Assembly: GCA_029239605.1 (NCBI GenBank)
Contig: JARBUO010000052.1
Coordinates: 1-40,462 of the forward strand
Reading direction: 5' to 3'
DNA length: 40,462 nt
From: Bacillota bacterium
Lineage (GTDB): Bacteria > Bacillota > Clostridia > Peptostreptococcales > Anaerovoracaceae
Made by a program: the position numbers and the translations under genes. The notes beneath the pieces are model-generated. The model made no database searches. It was not told the origin of the DNA and saw only the letters and a list, made by a program, of their open reading frames with translations. Positions 8,270-16,240 of this stretch are shown here, piece after piece (within the stretch, counting starts at the first letter, position 1; every line of letters starts with the position of its first letter).

Positions 8270-8297
8270 CGTTTCCCATATGATACAATGGGAAACG
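8270..8297 (+). terminator. Hairpin in the recombinase leader (possible attenuator)
   Basis: Perfect 10-bp arms CGTTTCCCAT (8270-8279) and ATGGGAAACG (8288-8297) are followed by a T-rich stretch. The hairpin sits just before the recombinase ribosome site AAGGAG (8313-8318). It could be a weak terminator that limits recombinase expression. Confidence 0.45.
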
Positions 8298-8327
8298 CCT
8301 TGTTCTATCTCTAAGGAGATCTGAACT

Positions 8328-9881
8328 ATGAAAGTAGCTATTTATTGTCGCTTGTCCGATGAGGATAGGAACAAACGAGCTGAAATCGATGACAGCATCA
8401 GCATACAAAATCAAAAATCTATGCTGTTGCAATATGCTATGGCGCAGGGGTGGGAAGTCTATCACATTTACAGTGACGACGACTACACTGGAGCAGACAG
8501 GAAGCGGCCAGAATTTAACCGTTTGTTAGAAGATGCAAAACGTAGAAAATTTGATATTGTTCTTTGCAAGACACAATCACGCTTTACCCGTGAAATGGAA
8601 CTGGTTGAAAAATATATTCACGGTTTGTTTCCCTTATGGGGTATTCGTTTTGTCAGCATTGTGGACAATGCTGACACCGATAACAAGGGTAACAAAAAGG
8701 CTCGCCAGATAAACGGATTAGTAAACGAATGGTATATAGAAGAAATGTCTGATAATATACGCAGCGTTCTAACCAACAGACGGCAAAATGGCTTTCACGT
8801 CGGTGCGTTCGCCCTGTATGGCTACAAAAAAGACCCAGAGCAAAAGGGTCATTTGGTCATTGACGAAGAAGCCGCCACCGTTGTCCGTGAAATCTTCACC
8901 CTATTTTCACAAGGTTATGGTAAAACTGCTATTGCTCGGATGCTCAATGACAGGGGTATACCAAATCCAACAGAATACAAGCGTCTATATGGTTTGCGGT
9001 ATCAACAGCCGAAAATGAAGAACAGCACTCTTTGGAAATACTTTGCGATTTCCGATATGCTGACAAACGAAATCTATATTGGCAATTTGGTACAAGGAAA
9101 ATATGGAAGTGTATCCTACAAGACAAAACAAAATAGGCCACGTCCCAAAAGTGAATGGTATATCGTCGAGGGTACGCATGAGCCGATCGTTGACCGTGAA
9201 CTGTGGGATAGGGTACAAGCGTTGGTGTCCCAAAGAGCAAAGCCATTTGTTATTGGTACGATTGGACTATTCGCACGCAAGGCCCGTTGCGCCAACTGTG
9301 GCTACATTATGCGTTCGTCCAAAAATCGTGGCAAGCATTATCTTCAATGCTCTAACCGTCATGTTGCAAAAGATGCCTGTATCGGCTCATTTATTTCCGT
9401 TGATGCATTGGAACAGGCTGTAATTGCAGAAATGAACCGTCTGGCTGAAGAGTATCTTGATAAAGATGAGTTAGAGCAGAACATCGAGATTTGTGGCAAT
9501 TTGCAGACGCAAAAATTCCGTATACAATCTGATATCATTGTCTATGAAAAGAAGATTGCAGAGTATGCAAAGGGACTTCGAGAATTGTATCTGGATAAAG
9601 TCAAGGGGCTAATTTCAGAAAGTGATTTTGTGGAACTATCCAAAGACTTTACCTCTGAAAAAGAGCGCCTGGATCGAGTTGTTATAGACGGTCAAAATCA
9701 GATTGCCGAAATAGAGCACAAAATTGGAATGGGCGACAACCGCCGAGAACTGATTGAGCAATACCTCGGCTTAGAGCATCTTAGCCGGGAAATCGTTGAA
9801 ACACTGATTGACTTTATATACATAGGGAAACGTTCTACTGGAACAAGAAACGTTCCCATTGAAATTCATTGGAACTTTTAG
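8328..9881 (+). CDS. Large serine recombinase (site-specific integrase)
   Basis: A 517-residue recombinase. The N-terminal resolvase domain begins MKVAIYCRLSDED, with catalytic Ser10 and conserved arginines in LCKTQSRFTREM. A recombinase domain follows (FALYGYKKDP... through KTAIARMLNDRGIPNP). Next come a zinc-ribbon (RCANCGYIM...YLQCSNR...DACIG, near residues 320-350) and a coiled coil (about 385-465). Such enzymes (SpoIVCA, SprA, phage integrases) insert and excise whole elements at short att sites. AAGGAG precedes the ATG. The gene ends 12 bp from the broken end of cotJC, which is where a recombinase of this family usually sits relative to its att site. It is therefore the likely agent that splits, and may restore, cotJC. 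Confidence 0.95.
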   Translation: MKVAIYCRLSDEDRNKRAEIDDSISIQNQKSMLLQYAMAQGWEVYHIYSDDDYTGADRKRPEFNRLLEDAKRRKFDIVLCKTQSRFTREMELVEKYIHGLFPLWGIRFVSIVDNADTDNKGNKKARQINGLVNEWYIEEMSDNIRSVLTNRRQNGFHVGAFALYGYKKDPEQKGHLVIDEEAATVVREIFTLFSQGYGKTAIARMLNDRGIPNPTEYKRLYGLRYQQPKMKNSTLWKYFAISDMLTNEIYIGNLVQGKYGSVSYKTKQNRPRPKSEWYIVEGTHEPIVDRELWDRVQALVSQRAKPFVIGTIGLFARKARCANCGYIMRSSKNRGKHYLQCSNRHVAKDACIGSFISVDALEQAVIAEMNRLAEEYLDKDELEQNIEICGNLQTQKFRIQSDIIVYEKKIAEYAKGLRELYLDKVKGLISESDFVELSKDFTSEKERLDRVVIDGQNQIAEIEHKIGMGDNRRELIEQYLGLEHLSREIVETLIDFIYIGKRSTGTRNVPIEIHWNF

Positions 9882-9893
9882 TAGAAGTTGTTC

Positions 9894-10313
9894 TTATATG
9901 ATTGCAGCATCTGCTGCCATGTCTTCAACCAGGTCCGTGATGGCATCGCCCTTTGACTGGAAGACTGCTGCGGTGAATGGCATTCCTGATGCAGCCTGAG
10001 GATATATCGCGGTATGATCCACAAAGTAGGTATCAAAACCAGAAGCTTTAATTTGCTCCATGGTCATATTCCGTGTCAGTTGATGTACGATGGCACTTAC
10101 CATTTCGAGATGTGCGAGTTCTTCCGTACCTACGTCATTCAAAACGCCGATGGCCTCCTTGTAGGGCATGCTGTATCTTTGAGAAAGATAGCGCATAGAA
10201 GCAGCAAGCTCACCGTCCGGTCCGCCCACCTGTGTGATAATCACCTTGGCAATGGCTGGGTTCGGACATTTTATTTTTACAGGATACTGTAATTTTTTTT
10301 CATAGGTCCACAT
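9894..10313 (-). pseudogene. cotJC: CotJC manganese-catalase-like spore coat protein, 3' end displaced by the element
   Basis: The first 139 residues match CotJC well: MWTYEKKLQYPV, GGPDGELAASMRYLSQRYSM, EELAHLEMV and FDTYFVDHTAIYPQAASG. The frame then runs out of homology at GDAITDLVEDMAADAAII. Intact CotJC has about 190 residues and continues with a C-terminal helix carrying further metal ligands (EREVVHF). Those about 50 residues are missing and not found elsewhere in the window. The break falls next to the serine recombinase, so the protein is split by an integrated element, not decayed: the retained part has no other defect. The ATG at 10313 has GGAGG upstream and overlaps the cotJB end closely. 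If the element excises in the mother cell, the gene could be rejoined. Confidence 0.88.
9899..9920. other. Predicted right attachment junction of the element
   Basis: CotJC homology is lost about here. The minus-strand codons for EDMAA still match the family, which normally continues with E/D-Q-K-A-R, while the codons for AAII do not. The crossover dinucleotide of the serine recombinase is therefore expected inside the GCAGCAGAT segment. The left junction is outside the window, so the exact core cannot be fixed. Confidence 0.55.
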
Positions 10314-10315
10314 AG

Positions 10316-10567
10316 CTATGCCTCCATTTCCCATGGCCATGGTTTTTCAATCCAGGTCCATTTATTTTTAGCCATCACAGATTCAATGGTAAGAGGCCCA
10401 TAGCATTGGATATATTCTGCCTTGGCGGCTTCCAGCAGCTCCCTGTGATGATGATAATAATTCAGCGCTGCCTGGTCTGAGGGATGCGTATCCAGATACA
10501 ATGCAGTATCATAGATTACGAACTCAAGAATTTGTATTCTTTGCAATAATTCACGCCTTGCATCCAT
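10316..10567 (-). CDS. cotJB: Spore coat protein CotJB
   Basis: An 83-residue protein with the CotJB pattern: RRELLQRIQILEFVIYDTALYLDTHP, then ALNYYHHHRELLEAAKAEY, ending in KWTWIEKPWPWE. In Bacillus subtilis the cotJABC products are spore-coat proteins made under sigma-E in the mother cell. AGGAGG lies just upstream, overlapping the end of cotJA. The stop codon lies 2 bp before the cotJC start, so the three genes form one operon. Function in this organism is by homology. Confidence 0.93.
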   Translation of the reverse strand: MDARRELLQRIQILEFVIYDTALYLDTHPSDQAALNYYHHHRELLEAAKAEYIQCYGPLTIESVMAKNKWTWIEKPWPWEMEA

Positions 10568-10810
10568 TTAACAAGCACCTCCTCCTAAAAATGGTTTATC
10601 CAGCTCCGGAAAAATCGTACCGCGGTGCCAGCCTTCTGCAGGCTCATACGTATTTTTCCAGCGCTGCATCGGTACGTAAGCCATCGCAATGGGACACGTA
10701 TCCACAGCATCACAAACTGATTGGTTGTCGTAGCAATTATTGATGGGAACGGGCATGCCCACATAAGGCTCATTGTAATTGCGCCTGCCTTGTATTTTTA
10801 CATTACTCAA
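10568..10810 (-). CDS. cotJA: Spore coat associated protein CotJA
   Basis: An 80-residue first gene of the cotJ operon. The core reads PIAMAYVPMQRWKNTYEPAEGWHRGTIFPELDKPFLG (given here only as a landmark region, about residues 41-77), typical of CotJA. The start is a TTG at 10810 preceded by AAAGGAG; the nearest ATG is out of frame. The stop is adjacent to the cotJB start. No convincing sigma-E promoter could be fixed by eye in the 280 bp upstream. Confidence 0.92.
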   Translation of the reverse strand: MSNVKIQGRRNYNEPYVGMPVPINNCYDNQSVCDAVDTCPIAMAYVPMQRWKNTYEPAEGWHRGTIFPELDKPFLGGGAC

Positions 10811-10928
10811 GGTAAAGCTCCTTTCATTATTATATTTGATATCATTTTATGACAGTCCCAAAATTGGGTGCAAAGGTTCAAGCAAAAACATCGAGAAAGT
10901 CAAATAGAATAATTGAAGAGATACAAAA

Positions 10929-10950
10929 ACGCCCGCACTGCTGCGGGCGT
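10929..10950 (-). terminator. Rho-independent terminator after the patatin-like gene
   Basis: Perfect arms ACGCCCGCA (10929-10937) and TGCGGGCGT (10942-10950) with a 4-base loop. A T-run follows on the minus strand and an A-run on the other side makes it potentially bidirectional. Apart from this hairpin, 10811-11090 holds no recognisable gene. Confidence 0.85.
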
Positions 10951-11090
10951 AAAAAACTTGAGGTGTTTATAAGTTATTATTTAATTGTATTTTGAAAAGA
11001 TCTAATGAGGCTAAAGAGGATTAGCGGTCATTTCTCTATATACTATGTAGTCTGACAAAAAAGTGTGATATCGCTTTTTGAAAAATATTG

Positions 11091-12092
11091 TTATCTTGAA
11101 AAAAAATTGTGAGCAGCCTGGTAGCCCTGCTGATACAGAAACTGATAGTTCGCATCGCCTGCACTGATGTTAAAATCAATGGGCGAGACACCTGCCGTAT
11201 CAATCTGAATTGACCGGCTGATATCCTGCGGGCTGTGCTCAAAGAGATTCTGCTGGATTCTAAGCTGGGAGAGATAAAGGTTTTTAATATAATCCAGAAG
11301 ATTTGTAATCTCATAATACTCCGGCTTGCTTACGAACCTGGCGCCGAGGGTAATATTGTCAAAACAAGCAGTTGGGTGTGTCTGAAAGGCTTCAGCATCA
11401 AACAGGTTAATGGGATAGTTCCACATGACACCGCCATCGCAAAAAACATTACCACTATCTGTGCCGCCCTCCATGCCGCAGCCGGTTTTCACTGCTTCAA
11501 AAAACAGCGGAATTGACATGGAGATCCTGACTGCTTCTGCCACTTCCATGCTCGGTGTTGTCTCATAGGAAAAGACACAGGAGGAGCGATAAGACAGATT
11601 GGTCCCAATCACATAAAGATCAAAAAAAGGTCTTTCATCAACATGTAGAGACGGGTCACGAAAATCGGCAAAGGTATAGGGCGGTGGTTTCTTCTCATAG
11701 GCAAACTGGGAATGGATCTGCTGCTGTATCCATTGATAGAAATATTGGCTCGAAAACCAGCCGTAATTATTAATCAGCCGGTAAACGCTTTCGTAATCTC
11801 CAAACATCTTTTCCAATTCGTTATTGAGGGGTTCCGGTATTTTGATCAGGTCGGGCAATGTGCTTTTTTCTGGAACCTGCCTGAAATCAAGAGAATCTGC
11901 CATCGTTTTGAGTCCCTCGAAAGGAAGATTGAGGCTTGTGAGGCAGGCGGTAATTGCACCGGCAGAGGTGCCTGCTGTGCGCCTTAGATTCTGAAGTAGA
12001 TCATTTTCATACAAATACTGCAGAACGCCGAGATATGCGATCCCCAGAACGCCTCCCCCCTCAAACACCAGATTCGACGGCTTATAGGACAT
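11091..12092 (-). CDS. Patatin-like phospholipase
   Basis: A 333-residue member of the patatin-like serine lipases. The glycine-rich oxyanion loop GGGVLG is at residues 12-17. The nucleophile elbow GTSAG has Ser43, and the catalytic Asp lies in FCDGGVMWNYP. These enzymes hydrolyse acyl ester bonds of phospholipids or neutral lipids with a Ser-Asp dyad. No signal peptide is present, so it acts in the cytoplasm or at the inner membrane face. GGAGGTGA precedes the ATG. It stands alone on the minus strand with a terminator downstream at 10929-10950. Substrate and physiological role are unknown. Confidence 0.9.
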   Translation of the reverse strand: MSYKPSNLVFEGGGVLGIAYLGVLQYLYENDLLQNLRRTAGTSAGAITACLTSLNLPFEGLKTMADSLDFRQVPEKSTLPDLIKIPEPLNNELEKMFGDYESVYRLINNYGWFSSQYFYQWIQQQIHSQFAYEKKPPPYTFADFRDPSLHVDERPFFDLYVIGTNLSYRSSCVFSYETTPSMEVAEAVRISMSIPLFFEAVKTGCGMEGGTDSGNVFCDGGVMWNYPINLFDAEAFQTHPTACFDNITLGARFVSKPEYYEITNLLDYIKNLYLSQLRIQQNLFEHSPQDISRSIQIDTAGVSPIDFNISAGDANYQFLYQQGYQAAHNFFSR

Positions 12093-12301
12093 TGCGTCAC
12101 CTCCATGGAATACGGCTTAGAAGCCTTGGTTCAGAGCCTTTCGGAAAAGCATTTTCTGCTGAGAGTTTCTTCTTTGAAATGGGCCCTGACTAACATACAT
12201 GCTCGTCTAAATATATTAAATAAGTTGCAGTTATATGCGAAGTTGACATAGGCACAGAAGGAATCTGTAGCTGTATATTTCAAACTATGATACAATTAAA
12301 A

Positions 12302-12362
12302 GACAAGATGCTGTTGACAATCAAAATCAGAACGACAAGATGTTGTTGACAATCGAAATCAG
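12302..12362 (+). repeat. 32-bp tandem direct repeat upstream of the zinc-ribbon gene
   Basis: Two 29-bp near-identical copies (12302-12330 and 12334-12362) repeat with a 32-bp period. Each contains TTGTTGACAATC or CTGTTGACAATC, so each carries a -35-like TTGACA. An extended -10 (TGATACAAT, ending 12296) lies just upstream. The repeat ends 16 bp before the start codon at 12379 and forms its leader. Confidence 0.8.
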
Positions 12363-12378
12363 TGAGAGGTGGAAAACC

Positions 12379-12840
12379 ATGAAAAGCATAAAACCCGGAA
12401 GAGGCCCGTCGATGATGAATGCCATCGGATCTGCCGCAGCTGCAGTTTTTGGCGTCATATGGACCCTCTCTGCCATATCGATGGGTGCACCGATTTTCTT
12501 TGCACTATTTGGTGTTGTTTTTGTTCTGATGGGTATCGGTCAGGCAGTCTATAACTATAAAAATGCCACAGGAGAGAACCGGTTTTCAGAATATGATATC
12601 ACCAGCAGTTCGGAAGAGTCAGATCCACTGAACGATTACTTTGGGCGAAGCGTGCAGGGCAGCAGCCATACCTCTCAAAGAAACGACCAGGCGTATTCAA
12701 ACAATGAGGCGCCGCAGGGTCAGCCTTTACCCCGATCCACTCCGGAAGATGAGGAAGACCGCAGGTTTTGTCCTTATTGTGGTTCAGAGGCCGCCCGGGA
12801 GTATTTATACTGTGCCAAATGCGGAAAGAAGCTTCCATAA
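12379..12840 (+). CDS. Small membrane protein with C-terminal zinc ribbon
   Basis: A 153-residue protein. Two hydrophobic segments (about residues 12-33 and 38-55) are probable membrane helices. A low-complexity polar linker follows, and a C-terminal double-Cys zinc ribbon, FCPYCGSEAAREYLYCAKCGKKLP region, with two CxxC pairs. The ATG at 12379 has GAGAGGTGG upstream; in-frame upstream starts lie inside a tandem repeat and lack a ribosome site. Function is unknown. Such proteins are common and often annotated only as zinc-ribbon domain-containing. Confidence 0.75.
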   Translation: MKSIKPGRGPSMMNAIGSAAAAVFGVIWTLSAISMGAPIFFALFGVVFVLMGIGQAVYNYKNATGENRFSEYDITSSSEESDPLNDYFGRSVQGSSHTSQRNDQAYSNNEAPQGQPLPRSTPEDEEDRRFCPYCGSEAAREYLYCAKCGKKLP

Positions 12841-12939
12841 ATATTACGGATTTCAGCCCAGAAATTTGAATTACCCATAATCTTAAAGAAATAATAGTTA
12901 TATATCTCAACGAAATCACAGATTGCAGTTTAGAATGAG

Positions 12940-12982
12940 CCTCCTTTAACCATACTAACTAAGGAAATAATGGTAAAGGAGG
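12940..12982 (+). promoter_or_regulatory. Hairpin sequestering the encapsulin ribosome site
   Basis: CCTCCTTTAACCAT (12940-12953) is the reverse complement of ATGGTAAAGGAGG (12970-12982) with a single bulged A. This gives a 13-bp stem around a 16-base loop. The ribosome site AAAGGAGG (12975-12982), just before the ATG at 12990, lies entirely in the stem. The mRNA could therefore fold to block translation of the shell gene. Confidence 0.7.
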
Positions 12983-12989
12983 AATTTTA

Positions 12990-13967
12990 ATGTCCGAACA
13001 AATGAACCAGGAGCAAACGGGTTTTTCTAATGCTGACAGAAAAATAGATTTCTTAACATCAGAGGCTGCATATCAGCTGGCTGATATTACAAAGACTGTT
13101 CCGCAGCTGGAGTCTGTTACCCCAAGGTGGTTGTCCAGAATGCTGGAATGGAAGCCTCTGGACAACGGCATCTTTCGATTGAACAAGGTAAAGGAAGGGG
13201 ATTCACCTCTGGACATATTGAATCAGGAGGTAGGATATCAGTTTATTCCCGAGGGCTTCGTTGATTACGAGACAAATCCGCGAGAATATGTGCTGAACTC
13301 CATTTCCGCAATCGTGAAAATCAGCACGCAGGTGTCGGATATCTACAGCAAACCCTATGACCAGAGTGAAGAACAGCTGCGACTTTCCGTAGAGTGTCTG
13401 CGGGAACGGCAGGAATATGAGATCATAAACAGCAGCGATTACGGCCTTTTGAAAAATGCTGCGGAATCACAGCGAATCCAACCAAGAAACGGCTATCCCA
13501 CACCGGATGATCTGGATGAGCTGATCACGAAGGTATGGAAGGAACCTTCCTTTTTTCTGGCGCATCCAAAAGCAATTGCTGCGTTCGGAAGAGAGTGCAC
13601 AAGACGGGGCGTACCCCCTGCGACAGTTATGCTCCAAGGCTCACCTTTTATTACTTGGAGAGGAATCCCGCTGATTCCATCCAATAAGCTGTTAATTGAC
13701 GGCAAGCTGGATACCCGGGAGAAAAATGGAAAAACAAACATCCTGCTCATCAGAACCGGTGAAGAAAAGCAAGGGGTCATCGGCCTTTATCAGGCGGGGC
13801 TTCCGGGAGAGCAGTCCAAGGGTTTGTCGGTGCGTTTCATGGGCATTGACAATCAGGGCATAGGGTCTTATTTGCTTCTGCTTTACAGCTCTGCCTGCAT
13901 CCTGTCAGGCGATGCGGTGGGGGTGCTTGAAAACGTTGAAATCGGAAATTACTATGATTATAAATAA
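12990..13967 (+). CDS. Family 2A encapsulin nanocompartment shell protein (SrpI-like)
   Basis: A 325-residue HK97-fold shell protein matching the cyanobacterial SrpI/family 2A encapsulins along its length. Landmarks are LADITKTVPQLESVTPRWLS, VDYETNPREY, VSDIYSKPYDQ, QLRLSVECLRERQEYEIINS, TPDDLDELITKVWK, PSFFLAHPKAIAAFGRE, GIPLIPSNKL and LLIRTGEEKQGVIGLYQAGL. Known members self-assemble into icosahedral shells that enclose a cysteine desulfurase. The next gene here encodes exactly such an enzyme and overlaps the 3' end by 14 bp. AAAGGAGG before the ATG lies in a hairpin stem (12940-12982). Full length, with no sign of decay. In cyanobacteria SrpI is induced by sulfate starvation; whether that holds here is unknown. 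Confidence 0.93.
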   Translation: MSEQMNQEQTGFSNADRKIDFLTSEAAYQLADITKTVPQLESVTPRWLSRMLEWKPLDNGIFRLNKVKEGDSPLDILNQEVGYQFIPEGFVDYETNPREYVLNSISAIVKISTQVSDIYSKPYDQSEEQLRLSVECLRERQEYEIINSSDYGLLKNAAESQRIQPRNGYPTPDDLDELITKVWKEPSFFLAHPKAIAAFGRECTRRGVPPATVMLQGSPFITWRGIPLIPSNKLLIDGKLDTREKNGKTNILLIRTGEEKQGVIGLYQAGLPGEQSKGLSVRFMGIDNQGIGSYLLLLYSSACILSGDAVGVLENVEIGNYYDYK

Positions 13968-15237
13968 TTGGTCCCTGGAGCCCATGCCCTATTTAGAGGA
14001 TCGCAGAATGCCGGGATGGATTCCGGTGCATTTGATCCGCAGAGATTTTCCGATTTTGTCAGAGCGAATCAACGGAAAGCAGCTGGTATGGCTTGACAAT
14101 GCAGCTACGACCCAAAAACCGAACTGCGTCATTAATCGGCTAGCGGATTTTTATCGGTATGAAAATTCTAACGTGCACCGGGGGGCGCATACTCTGGCTG
14201 CACGGGCAACCGATGCGTATGAAGATGCCAGAAAAGCTGCAGCCCGCTTTCTCCATGCAAAAGATTCCAGCGAAATTGTATTTGTAAGGGGTACAACAGA
14301 AGCCATCAATCTCGCTGCCCGTACCTACGGCAGCAGACAGATTGGGTTTGGCGACGAACTGATTATTACCAATCTGGAGCACCATGCCAACATTGTGCCC
14401 TGGCAGCAGCTTTGCGAGGAGCGGGAAGCCTTTCTCAGGGTCGCTCCAGTGGATGATACCGGACAGATTATTTTAGAAGAATACGAAAAACTGTTCTGCA
14501 GGAGAACCAAGCTGGTAGCACTGACGCATGTTTCCAATGCGCTGGGTACGGTTGCTCCCGTTAAGGAAATGATCCGGATTGCCCATTCCCATGGTGTGAA
14601 GGTTTTGGTAGATGGTGCGCAGGCGGTTTCGCATCTTCCGGTGGATGTGCAGGATCTTGACTGCGACTTTTATGCCTTTTCTGGTCATAAGATCTACGGC
14701 CCAACAGGAATCGGCGTCCTTTACGGAAAAGGAGAGCTCCTCCGCGAACTTCCTCCGTATCAGGGCGGGGGGAATATGATTGCAGACGTTACCTTTGAAA
14801 AGACCCGGTATCAGGAGGCACCGGCGCGTTTTGAAGCAGGAACCGGAAGTATTGGAGATGCTGCGGCGCTTGGTGCTGCGCTGAATTACGTGGATTCCAT
14901 TGGCATGGATCGTATTGCCCGGTATGAGCATGAACTGACGGAGTATGCCATGAAAAGGCTGATGACAGTGCCGAACCTGACTCCCGTCGGAACGGCAGAG
15001 GCAAAAACTTCTATTTTATCATTTGTTATAAAAAACATTCCCAATGAAACGGTGGGAAAGGCTCTGAATGAAGAGGGAATTGCCGTTCGTACAGGCCATC
15101 ACTGCGCTCAGCCGATTCTGAGAAGATTTGGGCTTGAAAGTACCGTTCGACCGTCCCTTGCATTTTATAATACAAAGGAAGAAATCGATCAGCTGGTTTC
15201 TGTTTTAGCACGGATTTCGCGATCGTGCACTGTATGA
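13954..15237 (+). CDS. SufS-like cysteine desulfurase, predicted encapsulin cargo
   Basis: A 427-residue PLP enzyme that removes sulfur from cysteine as a persulfide. The PLP lysine is K246 in SGHKIYGP. The persulfide cysteine is C384 in TGHHCAQP. NAATTQKP and LEHHANIVPWQ are further SufS-family landmarks. Family 2A cargo enzymes described from cyanobacteria carry a long disordered N-terminal targeting domain of roughly 200 residues. Here only about 28 residues precede the normal SufS start (IRRDFPIL), including MPYLEDRRMPGW, because the gene begins inside the shell gene. The start is uncertain: ATG 13954 (chosen, overlapping, translationally coupled) or ATG 13984. Overlap and pairing with the shell make an encapsulated role likely; SUF iron-sulfur assembly is the alternative. 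Confidence 0.9.
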   Translation: MIINNWSLEPMPYLEDRRMPGWIPVHLIRRDFPILSERINGKQLVWLDNAATTQKPNCVINRLADFYRYENSNVHRGAHTLAARATDAYEDARKAAARFLHAKDSSEIVFVRGTTEAINLAARTYGSRQIGFGDELIITNLEHHANIVPWQQLCEEREAFLRVAPVDDTGQIILEEYEKLFCRRTKLVALTHVSNALGTVAPVKEMIRIAHSHGVKVLVDGAQAVSHLPVDVQDLDCDFYAFSGHKIYGPTGIGVLYGKGELLRELPPYQGGGNMIADVTFEKTRYQEAPARFEAGTGSIGDAAALGAALNYVDSIGMDRIARYEHELTEYAMKRLMTVPNLTPVGTAEAKTSILSFVIKNIPNETVGKALNEEGIAVRTGHHCAQPILRRFGLESTVRPSLAFYNTKEEIDQLVSVLARISRSCTV

Positions 15238-15382
15238 ATGTATGAGTATGATTGAAAGCGCCAATCAGAATTGATAAAAAGCACCAATCTCAGAGGCGAC
15301 GGAAAGCACTTTCTTTGTTTTGATAGGTACACCTGAGCGTTTATTCTGTTTTGCTTGGGCCTAACCGCTCTTCAAATTTTCC

Positions 15383-15410
15383 TTGCATAATTATTTTTTT
15401 ATGGTATACT
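15383..15410 (+). promoter_or_regulatory. Promoter of the rpsF-ssb-rpsR operon
   Basis: TTGCAT (15383-15388), a 16-bp spacer and TATACT (15405-15410) form a good sigma-A promoter. The leader then contains a 7-bp hairpin (GCTCTTT/AAAGAGC, 15454-15472). No gene is seen between 15238 and 15479, apart from a short direct repeat AAGCRCCAATC near 15258 and 15281. Confidence 0.7.
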
Positions 15411-15479
15411 AGAAAAGCATTGGATTTTGCATCAGACAAAACTATTGCTCTCTGCTCTTTCTTGAAAAGAGCCATTTAG

Positions 15480-15677
15480 TCTGCCGATGGCGAAGTGGGA
15501 AAAGTAAATATCTGGGGAAACAGAAAGCTTGCGTATCCGATCAATAAGAAAAATGAAGGATACTATGCGGTAATCGAATTCACAGGCAGCTCCGAACTTC
15601 CAAAAGAACTCGACAGAAGACTGAAGATTTCCGATTCGATCATCAGACACATCATAATCAATAAAGACGAGAAATAG
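15480..15677 (+). pseudogene. rpsF: Ribosomal protein S6, 5' half missing
   Basis: From position 15483 the frame reads ADGEVGKVNIWGNRKLAYPI and continues to ELDRRLKISDSIIRHIIINK, the C-terminal two-thirds of S6. S6 normally has about 95 residues. About the first 30-45 codons, the start codon and the ribosome site are absent, and a stop codon lies in frame at 15477-15479. A GTG at 15495 could start a 60-residue remnant but has no ribosome site. The promoter and leader at 15383-15472 abut the break directly, so a clean deletion, or an assembly error, is the simplest reading. The downstream genes ssb and rpsR are intact. Confidence 0.85.
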
Positions 15678-15712
15678 AAAGTATTTGGAAGCAGGAGGGG
15701 TGGTAATACATT

Positions 15713-16144
15713 ATGAATAACGTTGTATTGATTGGCAGATTGACCAAAGACCCTGAATTACGATATATTCCCGAAAGCCAAAATGCGGTTGCCACATTTA
15801 CCCTTGCGGTGGATCGTCCTTTTGCGAAAGACAAGCAGGCAGACTTTATACGGATTACCGTATTTGGAAAGCAGGCTGAGAACTGTGAAAGATTTCTGGC
15901 AAAGGGAAGGCTTGCGGGCGTACAGGGAAGAATCCAGACCGGAAGCTATAAAAATAAAGAGGGCGCTACTGTATATACCACTGACGTCGTTGCTGACAGA
16001 GTCGAATTTTTAGACAGGGGCGACAAGGGTTCCGGCATGGGAGGAGAGTCCGGTTTCGGATTCGACAGACCGGAGTCCAAGGGTTTCCCGGAGATTCCGG
16101 AAGGGTTCCAAGCCCTCGAGGATGACGATGATATACCATTTTAA
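15713..16144 (+). CDS. ssb: Single-stranded DNA-binding protein
   Basis: A 143-residue SSB. The OB-fold opens with MNNVVLIGRLTKDPELRYIPES and continues with VATFTLAVDRPF, FIRITVFGKQAENCERFLAKG and GRIQTGSYKNKEG. The acidic C-terminal tip DDDDIPF binds partner proteins at the replication fork. It lies between rpsF and rpsR, the standard Firmicutes order, preceded by GGAGG. The length is normal and the gene is intact. Confidence 0.97.
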   Translation: MNNVVLIGRLTKDPELRYIPESQNAVATFTLAVDRPFAKDKQADFIRITVFGKQAENCERFLAKGRLAGVQGRIQTGSYKNKEGATVYTTDVVADRVEFLDRGDKGSGMGGESGFGFDRPESKGFPEIPEGFQALEDDDDIPF

Positions 16145-16240
16145 CGAGGCGCTTGCCCCGCTAAAACGCTCATAGAAACGAGAATTTTCCACAGTGAAAA
16201 TTTTCTGTTTATGCGTTATTAAAACAGGAGGTAAAAAGTC

